From NCBI GenBank assembly GCA_937868205.1, contig CALMMC010000043.1, positions 1 to 35,394 of the forward strand: a stretch of 35,394 bases of DNA. Direction: 5' to 3'. Positions 1 through 7,925 of the stretch are shown in pieces. The notes under the pieces are model-generated. The model saw only the letters and a list, made by a program, of their open reading frames with translations. It was not told the DNA's origin and made no database searches. The translations under genes were made by a program, and so were the position numbers. Positions within the stretch are counted from its first letter, which is position 1; each line of letters opens with the position of its first letter. This DNA comes from JAAZPG01 sp012797375. Lineage in GTDB: Bacteria > Acidobacteriota > Aminicenantia > Aminicenantales > UBA4085.

Positions 1-663
1 GTGGGGGCGCTCGTCCCCAAGGATATGTCCGGTCGGCCGGAACCGGTAGGCTTTGCCGAACGTCCCGGTCACCGAACAGAACGTGCAATCGAACGGGCAG
101 CCCCGGGACGTCTGGACGGGAAGGACCATCTTTTTCCCCCGCCACCGCCGGTCGGGTTTGAGCAGGTCGAAATCCGCGTAAGGAAAGGCGTCGAGGTTCC
201 GGGGAGGCGCGGACCGGGGGTTATGGACGGCTTCGCCGCCCCGCCGGAAGGAAAGCCCCGGGATTTCCGACAAGTCCGCCTCCGTCCTCCACGCCTCGAG
301 AAATGCGGGGAGCGTCTCCTCCGCTTCGCCGCGCAGGACGTAATCGCCGTGCTCCAAGCTTTCCCCCGGAAGGAATGTGACATGCGGCCCGCCGAAAAGG
401 ACGGGAATCCCCATCTCCCGGACGCGCCCGGCGATGGCATAAGCCCGGGGGGCGGTCGACGTGATCGTTGAAATCCCGACGATGTCGGCGCTTCCGATCA
501 CGCCGAAATCAAGCGCCCGGAAATCTTCGACAAACAGCTCGACGTCCCAGCCCCGCTGTTTCATGATCGTCCCCAACAGGACGGTCCCGAGGCGGGGAGA
601 AGGAAACTTGGAAAAGATATGGAGGTTGGGCGACCGGGGCTCGATCAGGGCGATCTTAGGCAT
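1..663 (-). CDS. B12-binding domain radical SAM protein (partial, 3' end off the window)
   Basis: Translating the minus strand from the ATG at 663 gives 221 uninterrupted codons to the window edge. Residues 1-125 look like a cobalamin-binding domain (MPKIALIEPR start, then LFGGPHVTFLPG around 89-100). Residues 186-210 hold the radical SAM motif SRGCPFDCTFCSVTGTFG, with the CxxxCxxC cysteines at C189, C193 and C196. The family does cobalamin-assisted radical methylations, rearrangements or ring closures on very varied substrates; the substrate here cannot be told. The ATG lies inside the end of the upstream MerR gene (8-base overlap, TAA at 658-656), and GGAG precedes it, so the two are probably translated together. 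The part after the cluster motif is missing only because the window ends. Confidence 0.9.
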   Translation of the reverse strand, partial: MPKIALIEPRSPNLHIFSKFPSPRLGTVLLGTIMKQRGWDVELFVEDFRALDFGVIGSADIVGISTITSTAPRAYAIAGRVREMGIPVLFGGPHVTFLPGESLEHGDYVLRGEAEETLPAFLEAWRTEADLSEIPGLSFRRGGEAVHNPRSAPPRNLDAFPYADFDLLKPDRRWRGKKMVLPVQTSRGCPFDCTFCSVTGTFGKAYRFRPTGHILGDERPH

Positions 664-1381
664 GGGTTTTCTCCGAGGCGGCCGGCGGCCGCTTGGCGTT
701 CTTGGCCTTGAGGGCGGCGATCTCCTTCTTGTTCTTTTTCAACAAGTCCTCCCAACGATCGATACCTTCCCGCAGCGGCCTCATTTTCTTGAAAAGGACT
801 TCGGCCGCGGCTTGAAGGCCATCGAGCTTGCGGCCGGCCTCCTCGCGGGAGTAGACGGAGAGGTCCTTCTGGAGAGACAGGAAATCCCGGACGGCGTCCG
901 AAACCGCCTTGATCTCCTCCAGGCTGTAACCGAACAATTGGAGATCGCGGACAAGCTGGCAGAGATAGACATAGCTTTCATCATAGAGACGAAAGCCGCC
1001 CTCGCTTCGCAGATCGGGATCGAGGATGCCGACGTCCTCCCAGTGCTTGATGGTCCGGGGACTGACGCCGGCTTTTTCGGCCAGCAGGCCGACGGTCAGG
1101 AGCTTGCCCTTGCCGGCGTCTTTTTTCTGATCGTCTCCGCTCCCGGGCCAGCCGTATTTCTTGATGATCTTCTGGATTTCCTCCAGGCCGTAGCCGAGCT
1201 CCCGGAGCTTGCGGACGTGGGCGACGCGGCCGATGTCCGGGCCGGAATAAAACGGCGACTTGTCCTCGGCGAAGCCGACCGGCCGGAGGATCTTGGCTTT
1301 CGTCCAAAGATCGATTTCCACAGGCTCGATACCCGTCTTTTCCGCCAGCTCCGCCCTGGTCATCATTTCTTTGCCCACCAT
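656..1381 (-). CDS. MerR-family regulator with two tandem HTH domains
   Basis: The 241-residue protein contains two MerR-type winged-helix domains in one chain. The first is about residues 6-78 (ELAEKTGIEPVEIDLW, then LRELGYGLEEIQKI). The second is about 94-165 (LLAEKAGVSPRTIKHWEDVG, then GGFRLYDESYVYL and LFGYSLEEIKAV). A charged, probably coiled-coil helix follows at 170-230. MerR proteins are normally dimers with one such domain per subunit, so the duplication is unusual. No metal-binding cysteine cluster is visible; the single Cys is at 141. GAGGG precedes the ATG. It overlaps the radical SAM gene, which it may regulate together with itself; a palindrome sits in its promoter. The effector is unknown. 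Confidence 0.88.
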   Translation of the reverse strand: MVGKEMMTRAELAEKTGIEPVEIDLWTKAKILRPVGFAEDKSPFYSGPDIGRVAHVRKLRELGYGLEEIQKIIKKYGWPGSGDDQKKDAGKGKLLTVGLLAEKAGVSPRTIKHWEDVGILDPDLRSEGGFRLYDESYVYLCQLVRDLQLFGYSLEEIKAVSDAVRDFLSLQKDLSVYSREEAGRKLDGLQAAAEVLFKKMRPLREGIDRWEDLLKKNKKEIAALKAKNAKRPPAASEKTHA

Positions 1382-1418
1382 ACCCTCACGTTTATTTTAG
1401 TTTGTTTCCAACCATATC

Positions 1419-1434
1419 TATACGTACACGTATA
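1419..1434. promoter_or_regulatory. palindromic candidate operator in the MerR promoter
   Basis: TATACGT-AC-ACGTATA is a perfect inverted repeat of 7-base arms with a 2-base centre. It covers the putative -10 element and the bases after it, a position fitting repression or autoregulation by the adjacent MerR protein. The link to that protein is inferred. Confidence 0.5.
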
Positions 1435-1457
1435 TTTTATCAGAAGACAAATGTCAA
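1429..1457 (-). promoter_or_regulatory. sigma70-type promoter of the MerR/radical SAM operon
   Basis: On the minus strand a perfect TTGACA (1457-1452) is followed after 17 bases by TATACG (1434-1429), about 48 bases before the MerR ATG. The surroundings are clearly AT-rich compared with neighbouring genes. The -10 element overlaps the palindrome at 1419-1434. Confidence 0.55.
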
Positions 1458-1761
1458 GAGGAAACGTCAACGTATTATCCGCGCTTGAAAAGCGAACGCC
1501 CGGGCCGCCGTTCTCCGGCGGGAGATCCGCCGCACGCGCCGCCGCGGCCGTTTTCCCGACGATCCGGAGAAGCGGCTGATCGGGAAGCGGGATCCTTCCG
1601 TCCTCTGGCTTCGAGAACGGTTCTCTTTTTAAAGCCGCGGACAGGAAAAACGCGAACAAGCGACGAGGAGGACTCGTTTCGTGCGCGGGAGGGAAAGCCG
1701 CGAGGAAATGACGGCTTCTCCGATCCGCCCCCCGAGAAGGCGGGCCGGGAAAGGACGAAGC
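1458..1761. other. intergenic stretch without a supported gene
   Basis: Between the MerR promoter and the stop codon of the SDR gene I see no convincing coding frame. The only structure is a small inverted repeat, GAGAACGGTTCTC (1613-1625), followed by TTTTT (1626-1630) on the plus strand. It would terminate plus-strand transcription, but no plus-strand gene ends there, so its role is unclear. Confidence 0.4.
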
Positions 1762-2556
1762 TCAGCCGTCCAGGTGATAAAACCCCCGGATCATTTTCTG
1801 GGCGGTCTTTTCAGGAAGGAGGCGCTTGAGGAAGCCCATCGCCGGAACAAGGCGCCCCGTGTAATAGACCGGCCCGGGATTTTTCATCTCCATGACCTTG
1901 ATGATCTTGGCGGCCGCGGCCTCGGGCGGGGAGGCTTTGCCCATTTTCTTGTCTCGGGCCAGCCGGAAGGCGGCCAGATCGGTCGCGTAGACGCTTTCCG
2001 CCGGAGCGATCGTTCTCGGCTCGATATGTGTTTTAATGTAACCCGGAATGACCAGGGAGACCTTGATCCCCTGCCGGCCGACCTCCTGGCGGAGGACCTT
2101 GGTGAAGGCCTCCAGGCCGAGCTTGATCGCGGCATAGGCGGATTGGTAAGGCGGGGGGAACGTCCCCGTCAGCGAGCCGATGTTGATGATCGTCCCGCGG
2201 CCCCGTTCCCTCATCCCCGGGAGGACGGCCTTCGTCAGCCGGATGAGGCCGAAGAAATCCATCCGGAAAAGCTCCTCGACCGTCTCCATCGAAACGTCCT
2301 CGACGGCTCCGATCTGGCTTTGGCCGGCGTTATTGACCAGGGCTTCCACCGGACCGGCCGCGGCCGCGCAAGCCTCCACGGAAGCGTCGTCCTCCTGGTC
2401 GAGGGTCAGGTACCGGACGCCGGGGACGGGATCGGCGATGGTTTCGGGGCGGCGGGACGTCCCGATGACCGGGATCCCCCGGGCGGCCAGGGCGGCGGCA
2501 AGAGCCCGGCCGATGCCCTTGGACGCCCCGGTGATGAGAACGGGTCCCTGAATCAT
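1762..2556 (-). CDS. short-chain dehydrogenase/reductase, possibly a 3-keto-lipid reductase
   Basis: A classical SDR of 264 residues: nucleotide-binding TGASKGIG at 9-16, NNAG at 75-78, catalytic S128, and YAAIK with Y141 and K145. Its start codon shares ATGA with the stop of the upstream alpha-oxoamine synthase (4-base overlap), so the two are translationally coupled and very likely act in one pathway. Alpha-oxoamine synthases release a 3-keto-amine, and an SDR is the expected next enzyme, as in 3-ketosphinganine reduction. That pairing is inference from context; the SDR fold alone does not give the substrate. The C-terminal tail (about 225-264, GPVYYTGRLVPAMGFLKRLL) is hydrophobic and may bring it to the membrane. 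Confidence 0.85.
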   Translation of the reverse strand: MIQGPVLITGASKGIGRALAAALAARGIPVIGTSRRPETIADPVPGVRYLTLDQEDDASVEACAAAAGPVEALVNNAGQSQIGAVEDVSMETVEELFRMDFFGLIRLTKAVLPGMRERGRGTIINIGSLTGTFPPPYQSAYAAIKLGLEAFTKVLRQEVGRQGIKVSLVIPGYIKTHIEPRTIAPAESVYATDLAAFRLARDKKMGKASPPEAAAAKIIKVMEMKNPGPVYYTGRLVPAMGFLKRLLPEKTAQKMIRGFYHLDG

Positions 2557-3842
2557 ATTTCGGTTTTGTTTTCGTCCTCGTCCTTGTCCGCGGACTTCTT
2601 TTCGATTTCGTACTGGGCCAGGGCGTCCTTGACGGCGCCCAAGTCGAGATGGAGCTCGTCGCGTACCTTCTTATAGGCGGCCAGCGTCCGGGCGATGTCC
2701 TCATCGGTATGGGAGGCCGTCGGGATCATCCGGAACAGGACGATGCCCCGCGGAACGACCGGGTAGATCACTCCGGTGAGGAAAATCCCCTCCTCCCGCA
2801 TTTTTTGGAGGACGGCCATGGCGATATGCAAGTCCTTGTAATGGACCAGGACCGGAGTGACCGGCGAAGGCACCTCGCCGACCGTATAGCCGAGCTCCCG
2901 GAGCCCGGCTTTCAGCTTGGCGTTGACTTCCCACATCCGGGCGCGGCGGGCCTCTCCGTCGGCCACAAAATCGAGAGCCCGGGAAAGGACGTCGACATAG
3001 ATCATCGGGAGGCTCTTGGCGAAGACCTGGGTCCGGGCGTTGAACCGGACCCACTCGCAGACCTCGTGGGTCGAGCCGGCCACGCCGCCGATGGCGGCGA
3101 ACGCTTTGGCGAACGTGCCGAGGTTGATGTCGATCTTGTCCAGGCATTTCTGAAGCTCGCCCGTGCCCCTCCCCCCCGGTCCCATGACGCCGAAGCCGTG
3201 GGCGTCGTCGACGAACAGGCGGGCGTCGTACTTATCCTTGAGGTAGCAGATGTCGGACAGCGGGGCGATGTCCCCGGTCATCCCGAAGACGCCCTCGGTG
3301 ACAACCAGGATGCCGCCCTTGCGATCCCGGTTGACCCGCTTCAGATGGAGCTCGAGGCTGTCGAGATCGCTGTGCTTCCAAACCCGGAACTGGGCCTGGG
3401 ACATGAACATGGCGTCGATCATCGAGGCGTGGGCCAGCTTATCGATCAGAATCGTGTCGTTTTTTTCGCAAAGGGCCTGGATGGTGCCCAGAACGCCGAG
3501 GTAGCCGTAATTGAAGAGGATGGCGTCCTCTTTGCCCATGAACTTGGCGAACTTGGCCTCGAGGTCGAGGTGCTTCTGGGTGTTGCCGGTCATCATCCGG
3601 GCGCCCATCGGGGCGCCGGGGCCGTATTTCCGGGCCGACTCGACGGCGATGGCTTTCAATTCCTCGTTTTCGGCCAGGCCGAGATAATTATTGATCGACC
3701 ACTGAACGACTTTCTTCCCCTGGTAAGTCATCTCCCGCCCGGGCAGGGGATCGAGGATGGGACGGGTGAAGAAAAAATCGTTCCGGGCCCGAAACATCCC
3801 AAAATAGCCGCCGTCCGTCTTGCACTTGTCAAAAATGTCCAT
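2553..3842 (-). CDS. alpha-oxoamine synthase (serine palmitoyltransferase/KBL/BioF family)
   Basis: A PLP-dependent fold-type I enzyme of 429 residues that condenses an amino acid with an acyl thioester, losing CO2. Visible features are the cofactor-stacking His in LAHAS (H138), the PLP-contacting DDAHGFG (212-218), and the Schiff-base Lys K246 in GTFAKAFAAIGG. The DDAHGFGVMGPGGRG segment and the general pattern look closer to bacterial serine palmitoyltransferase-like enzymes than to BioF, but KBL-type activity cannot be excluded. The last 25 residues form a charged Lys/Asp/Glu-rich tail beyond the usual family end. AAGGAG (3853-3848) precedes the ATG. A TATGAT at 3876-3871 could be a -10 box, without a clear -35. 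It is the first gene of a pair with the coupled SDR. Confidence 0.88.
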   Translation of the reverse strand: MDIFDKCKTDGGYFGMFRARNDFFFTRPILDPLPGREMTYQGKKVVQWSINNYLGLAENEELKAIAVESARKYGPGAPMGARMMTGNTQKHLDLEAKFAKFMGKEDAILFNYGYLGVLGTIQALCEKNDTILIDKLAHASMIDAMFMSQAQFRVWKHSDLDSLELHLKRVNRDRKGGILVVTEGVFGMTGDIAPLSDICYLKDKYDARLFVDDAHGFGVMGPGGRGTGELQKCLDKIDINLGTFAKAFAAIGGVAGSTHEVCEWVRFNARTQVFAKSLPMIYVDVLSRALDFVADGEARRARMWEVNAKLKAGLRELGYTVGEVPSPVTPVLVHYKDLHIAMAVLQKMREEGIFLTGVIYPVVPRGIVLFRMIPTASHTDEDIARTLAAYKKVRDELHLDLGAVKDALAQYEIEKKSADKDEDENKTEI

Positions 3843-3956
3843 GGGTTCTCCTTGTAAAGGGCCTTATTTAATCATAATGCACAGCGATTTTCAAACACGC
3901 CCCGGATAAGCCGGAAAGTCGCCGGGGCCGAAGAAACACGATTCCCTTTTTTTCCC

Positions 3957-5843
3957 TTATGTCCGGGGCCGAACCATGTTTTCCGGCTTGGCGATCTCGT
4001 CCAGCCGTTCCTTGGGCAGGAGCCCTTTTTCCGAGACGACGGCGTAAACGCTCCGCCCCGTGGCCATCGCTTCCTCGGCCAGGGCCGAGCAGGCTTCATA
4101 GCCGAGCTCGGGCACGAGGGCCGTGACGAGGGCGAAGCTCCGCTCGACGGACTTGCGGCATTGGGCTTCGTCGGCCGTGATGCCGTCAACGCACCGGAGA
4201 CGGAGGGTGTCCATCCCGTTTTTCAACATCTCGATGGATTCGAAGATGCTCTGGGCGATCACCGGCTCGAAGACATTCAGCTGCAGCTGGCCGGCCTCGG
4301 CCCCGAGGGTGACGGTCAGGTCGTTGCCGATGACCTTGAAGGCGATCTGGTTGACGACCTCGGGAATCACCGGGTTCACCTTGCCCGGCATGATCGACGA
4401 CCCGGGTTGCCTCTTGGGCAGGTTGATCTCGTGGATCCCTGCCCGGGGGCCGGAGCTGAGAAGCCGCAGGTCGCTGGAGATCTTGGAGAGCTTGACGGCC
4501 AAGCGCTTGACGGCCGAGGAGAACATGATAAAGGCTCCCGTATCCTGGGTGGCCTCGACTAGGTCCGGAGCGAGGCGGAGCGGAACGCCGGAGATCTCGC
4601 TTAGGTGGGCGACGGCCCGGCCGGCGTAATCGGCCGGAGCGCAGATCCCCGTGCCGATCGCCGTCCCGCCCAGGTGGATTTCCTTGAAAAGAGCGGCGTT
4701 CTGCTCCAACCGCTCGACCTCCTCCCCCAGGGTGGCGGCAAAAGCCTCGAACTCCTGGCCGAGAGTCATCGGGACGGCGTCCTGGAGCTGGGTCCGGCCC
4801 ATCTTGATGACATCCTTGAATTCCAAGCCCTTGGCCCGGAAGGAGGCGATGAGCTTTTTCAACACGGCGACCAGCGTGCGGGTGCTGGCCATGAAGGCCA
4901 GACGCAGGGCGGTGGGATAGACGTCGTTGGTCGACTGGGAGAGGTTGATGTGGTTGTTGGGATGGCAATGGGCGTAATCCCCCCTCTCCCGGCCGAGAAG
5001 CTCCAGGGCCCTATTAGCGATGACCTCGTTGGCGTTCATGTTGGTTGAGGTTCCGGCCCCGCCCTGGATCATGTCCACGACGAAATGGGTGTGCATCCGG
5101 CCGTCGATGATCTCCCGGCAGGCGCCGTCAATGGCCGCGGCGACGCCGGCATCCAGCAGTCCCAGGTCCCGGTTGGCCCGGGCGGCGGCCATCTTGACTT
5201 GGGCCAAGGCGACGATCAGCTCTGGAAAGCGGCTGATGGCGATTCCAGTGATCGGAAAATTCTCCGTCGCCCGGAGCGTCTGGACGCCGTAATAGAATTC
5301 GGCCGGAACGTCGCGTTCGCCGAGGAGATCGTGCTCCCGGCGGGTGCGGCCGGAGATGTACTGGGCGGCCGCGTTCACGACTTGGTTGGTCGCCTGGCGC
5401 ATCCTCCGGGAAATGACCCGGGCCGTCCGGGACAGGATCTTGGCCGCCAGCGACGTCTCCGCGGCCAGGAGCCCGGTGACGTCCGTCCGGGAGAAGACGA
5501 GGGCGAGGGTCGGCTCCTCCGCCCGGGCGGTGGTCGCGTGCGGGTAGTCGTCCATCAAGGCTCCCTCACCGAGGAAATCGAACCGGCGGAACCGGGCCAG
5601 CTCCTTTTCCTCGCCCAGCGGGGATTTCTTGTAAAGACGAACCGCTCCCCGGTAAATCAGGAAGAGGCTTTCCCGGGGCTGGTTTTCCTCGAAGAGGGCC
5701 TGGCCGGCTTCATAGGAGACAAGCTTCAACCGGGCCGCGACGGCTTCCCGCTCGGCCGGGGTCAAGTCGGAAAAAAGCTCGATGGCTGCCAGAAACCCAT
5801 CGATTTCCGCCGGGGGGAGGGCGGCGACAACGGAACGCATCAT
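3957..5843 (-). CDS. aspA: aspartate ammonia-lyase fused to an N-terminal cyclic-nucleotide-binding domain
   Basis: Residues 15-140 form a CRP-type cNMP-binding beta-roll (GFLAAIELFSDLTPAERE start; FLGEGALMDDYPHATTARA at 90-108). Residues about 168-628 are a full aspartase of the fumarase/aspartase superfamily, with NEVIANRALELLG, HPNNHINLSQSTNDVYPT and the signature GSSIMPGKVN at 481-490. Aspartase converts L-aspartate to fumarate and ammonia in the cytoplasm. Ordinary aspartases are about 470 residues, so the 165-residue front domain is extra and implies allosteric control. In the sensor pocket the Glu is kept (E93), but the Arg that normally grips the cyclic phosphate (PRAAT) is His here (H102), so the ligand may not be an ordinary cyclic nucleotide. 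AAGGAG lies 7 bases before the ATG. It stands alone between short gaps. Confidence 0.93.
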   Translation of the reverse strand: MMRSVVAALPPAEIDGFLAAIELFSDLTPAEREAVAARLKLVSYEAGQALFEENQPRESLFLIYRGAVRLYKKSPLGEEKELARFRRFDFLGEGALMDDYPHATTARAEEPTLALVFSRTDVTGLLAAETSLAAKILSRTARVISRRMRQATNQVVNAAAQYISGRTRREHDLLGERDVPAEFYYGVQTLRATENFPITGIAISRFPELIVALAQVKMAAARANRDLGLLDAGVAAAIDGACREIIDGRMHTHFVVDMIQGGAGTSTNMNANEVIANRALELLGRERGDYAHCHPNNHINLSQSTNDVYPTALRLAFMASTRTLVAVLKKLIASFRAKGLEFKDVIKMGRTQLQDAVPMTLGQEFEAFAATLGEEVERLEQNAALFKEIHLGGTAIGTGICAPADYAGRAVAHLSEISGVPLRLAPDLVEATQDTGAFIMFSSAVKRLAVKLSKISSDLRLLSSGPRAGIHEINLPKRQPGSSIMPGKVNPVIPEVVNQIAFKVIGNDLTVTLGAEAGQLQLNVFEPVIAQSIFESIEMLKNGMDTLRLRCVDGITADEAQCRKSVERSFALVTALVPELGYEACSALAEEAMATGRSVYAVVSEKGLLPKERLDEIAKPENMVRPRT

Positions 5844-5890
5844 GATCGGACTCCTTGTTTTTCGACCGGGACATGGTCCCGGTTATGCGG

Positions 5891-6697
5891 TTATCCCAAT
5901 CCGATATCCAGGATCATCATCAAGACAAACCCGGCCATCGTTCCCAAGGTCGCGATGTCGGTGTGTTCGCCGACTTGGGATTCAGGGATGACTTCCTCGA
6001 CAACGACATAGATCATCGCCCCGGCGGCGAAAGCCATCGCCCAAGGCAAAAGGGCTTCGGCCCGGGACACGGCCAGGACGCCGGCGACGCCGGCCAGCGG
6101 TTCCATCAAGCCGGAAAACTGGCCCCAGAAAAAGCTTTTCGACCGCGACAGGCCGTCCCGGCGGAGCGGAACGGAGACGGCCATGCCTTCCGGGAAGTTC
6201 TGCAGGCACATTCCGATGGTCAAGGCGACGGCCGCTCCGAACGTGGCCGCGCCGCCGCCCAATCCGATCGCGCCGAAAGCCACCCCGACGGCCAAGCCCT
6301 CGGGGATATTGTGAAGGGTGATGGCCAAGACGAGAAGGGCCGTGCGGTTCCAGTTCGTCTTGACACCCTCGACCTTTTCAAAGCCGGCATGCAGATGCGG
6401 CAAAAAATAATCGATCAACCGTAGAAAAAGCCCGCCGAGGAGAAATCCGGCGGCCGCCGGAAGCCAGGGGATGCGCCCCTGTCTCCGGGCCATCTCGATC
6501 GAGGGGGCCAGAAGCGACCAGAAGCTCGCGGCGATCATAACCCCGGCGGCGAATCCAAGCAGGCCGTCCAAGACGCTCCGTTTGATTCTTTTTAAAAAAA
6601 AGACGAGGGAAGCGCCCAGGGCGGTGGCTCCCCAGGTCAGGAGGGTGGCCAGCAAGGCCTGGAGAAACGGCGATAATCCGCGCAGCCAGTCGACCAT
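5891..6697 (-). CDS. ZIP-family divalent metal transporter (GufA/ZIP11-like)
   Basis: An integral membrane protein of about 268 residues with the ZIP metal-site motifs HNIPEGLAVG in one helix and QNFPEGMAVS in the next, plus EEVIPES near the end. ZIP proteins move zinc or related divalent metals into the cytoplasm. The N-terminus LSPFLQALLATLLTWGATALGASLVFF matches the first helix of GufA-type members, which favours the ATG at 6697. A TTG at 6745 in the same frame has a better ribosome site (GGGAG) and would add 16 residues, so the start is uncertain. No regulator is adjacent. Confidence 0.88.
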   Translation of the reverse strand: MVDWLRGLSPFLQALLATLLTWGATALGASLVFFLKRIKRSVLDGLLGFAAGVMIAASFWSLLAPSIEMARRQGRIPWLPAAAGFLLGGLFLRLIDYFLPHLHAGFEKVEGVKTNWNRTALLVLAITLHNIPEGLAVGVAFGAIGLGGGAATFGAAVALTIGMCLQNFPEGMAVSVPLRRDGLSRSKSFFWGQFSGLMEPLAGVAGVLAVSRAEALLPWAMAFAAGAMIYVVVEEVIPESQVGEHTDIATLGTMAGFVLMMILDIGLG

Positions 6698-6803
6698 GAG
6701 GGGCCAGTGTACCAAAAACGAGGATTCCGGGCCAATCGCATCCAAAGCTCCGGCTCCCGTCGTGGAAATCCGAAAACCGGGACGGAAACGCGGCCGCCCG
6801 GCT

Positions 6804-7340
6804 TCAGAGGCGCACGAGGAACCGGCAATCCGGCGCGCCGCGCTTAATCGTCTGGACGACCTCCACTCGGACCGGCCGGCCGGCGACGGCTTCGAAGACT
6901 TCCAGGACCCAGCCGGCCGAGCACAGGCAGTAGGCGTCCGGAAGCCGCTCCGGACCGGCCGCGACCAGCTCGCAATAGCACCGGGGATAGCCCCAGTGGA
7001 CGATGTTTCCCTCGACCCGGCAAAGGTCCCCGCCGACTTTCGGGCCGAGATTCCGGACGAAGCCGGCGACGTCGCCTTGAAATTTCCCGGCGGTTTCCAT
7101 CAGGACGCCGCGGCGGGCGCACTCCCGGCCGCAATCGTTCATCAACCGTTCCCGGACGGCGGGATCCAAGGTCTTTTCCATGTTCTCCATCAGCGTCCGG
7201 AGCCAAGCTTCCTTGAAGCGATCCCTTTCCTTTTCTTGTTCTTCCGGTTTCAGCCGGCCGGCCGGCCCGGCGTTCAGGGCGGCCGCCCGCCCGGCCAAGC
7301 CGATCCCGCAGACGGCCTTGAGAAAATCGTTCCGTTTCAT
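6804..7340 (-). CDS. exported cysteine-rich protein with V4R-like C-terminal domain (DUF6144-like)
   Basis: The ATG at 7340 has a strong GGGAGGAGG site just upstream and gives 178 residues. The N-terminus MKRNDFLKAVCGIGLAG resembles a twin-arginine export signal, though with Lys-Arg rather than Arg-Arg. The rest contains many cysteines: DCGREC, DLCRVEG, PRCYCEL, YCLCSAGW and DCRFLV. The tail (FEAVAGRPVRVEVVQTIKRG then DCRF) follows the pattern of V4R/4-vinyl-reductase-type small-molecule domains. Function is unknown; metal or cofactor binding through the cysteines is plausible. The 145 bases before it show no clear promoter. Confidence 0.72.
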   Translation of the reverse strand: MKRNDFLKAVCGIGLAGRAAALNAGPAGRLKPEEQEKERDRFKEAWLRTLMENMEKTLDPAVRERLMNDCGRECARRGVLMETAGKFQGDVAGFVRNLGPKVGGDLCRVEGNIVHWGYPRCYCELVAAGPERLPDAYCLCSAGWVLEVFEAVAGRPVRVEVVQTIKRGAPDCRFLVRL

Positions 7341-7485
7341 GGCCTCCTCCCTCCCGGCTCCGCCGTTTTCCCTTTCAGGATCGAAACCGTTTCCGTCCCG
7401 TCCGCGGGGCCGTCCATCAAGAAGATCATAAAACGGACGCCTTTCCCCGGCAAGGCGAGGCCGGCGGAAGGGCGGGAGACGCCGG

Positions 7486-7899
7486 TCAGAAATTCCGCGC
7501 CTTCCGCTGAATCTCCTTTTCCTCGGCATCCCTCGGGGGATCGAGGCGCAGCCGATGGGCGACGGGCCGGCCGCTTTTGCCGACGCAGACAAACGTGACG
7601 AATCCCTCGGCCCGGGCCGGTCCGGACCGCGTCGTGATCTTTCCGTAAATCGTCAGGCTGGTCCGGCCGGCCTTGACCGGCCGGGTTTCGATTTGAATCC
7701 TCTCGCCGCCCCGGACCGGCTTGGAAAGAACGAGGTCTCGGATCGCCAGGCAGACCATCGTTCCCGGCAAATCCGGGGCCTGGGCGGCGCAGAGATAACA
7801 GGCTTCAACGAACCATTCCGCCGCCCGGCCGGCATAGAGCGAGCCGTGATGATTCAAATCCCCCGGCTTGACCAGCCGGGGCACGCGGACGATGTTCAT
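7486..7899 (-). CDS. acyl-CoA thioesterase, hotdog fold (YciA/4HBT type)
   Basis: A 137-residue single hotdog-domain protein. The N-terminal pattern VKPGDLNHHGSLYAGRAAEW is typical of the acyl-CoA thioesterase group (NxxGxxxGG-like helix start), followed by beta strands such as RIQIETRPVKAGRTSLTIYG. Such enzymes hydrolyse acyl-CoA thioesters in the cytoplasm; chain-length preference cannot be read. GAGGTGA precedes the ATG. It lies 26 bases after the trmL-like gene and is probably part of the POT-trmL-thioesterase transcript. Confidence 0.85.
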   Translation of the reverse strand: MNIVRVPRLVKPGDLNHHGSLYAGRAAEWFVEACYLCAAQAPDLPGTMVCLAIRDLVLSKPVRGGERIQIETRPVKAGRTSLTIYGKITTRSGPARAEGFVTFVCVGKSGRPVAHRLRLDPPRDAEEKEIQRKARNF

Positions 7900-7925
7900 G
7901 AGTCACCTCATTCTTGAGAACGATG

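Noticed and set aside
1..471. A 156-residue plus-strand frame at the left edge
   Set aside because: The minus strand in the same place encodes the B12-binding radical SAM protein with its cysteine motif.
1613..1630. GAGAACGGTTCTC plus TTTTT as a terminator
   Set aside because: The stem is short, and no gene on the plus strand ends there.
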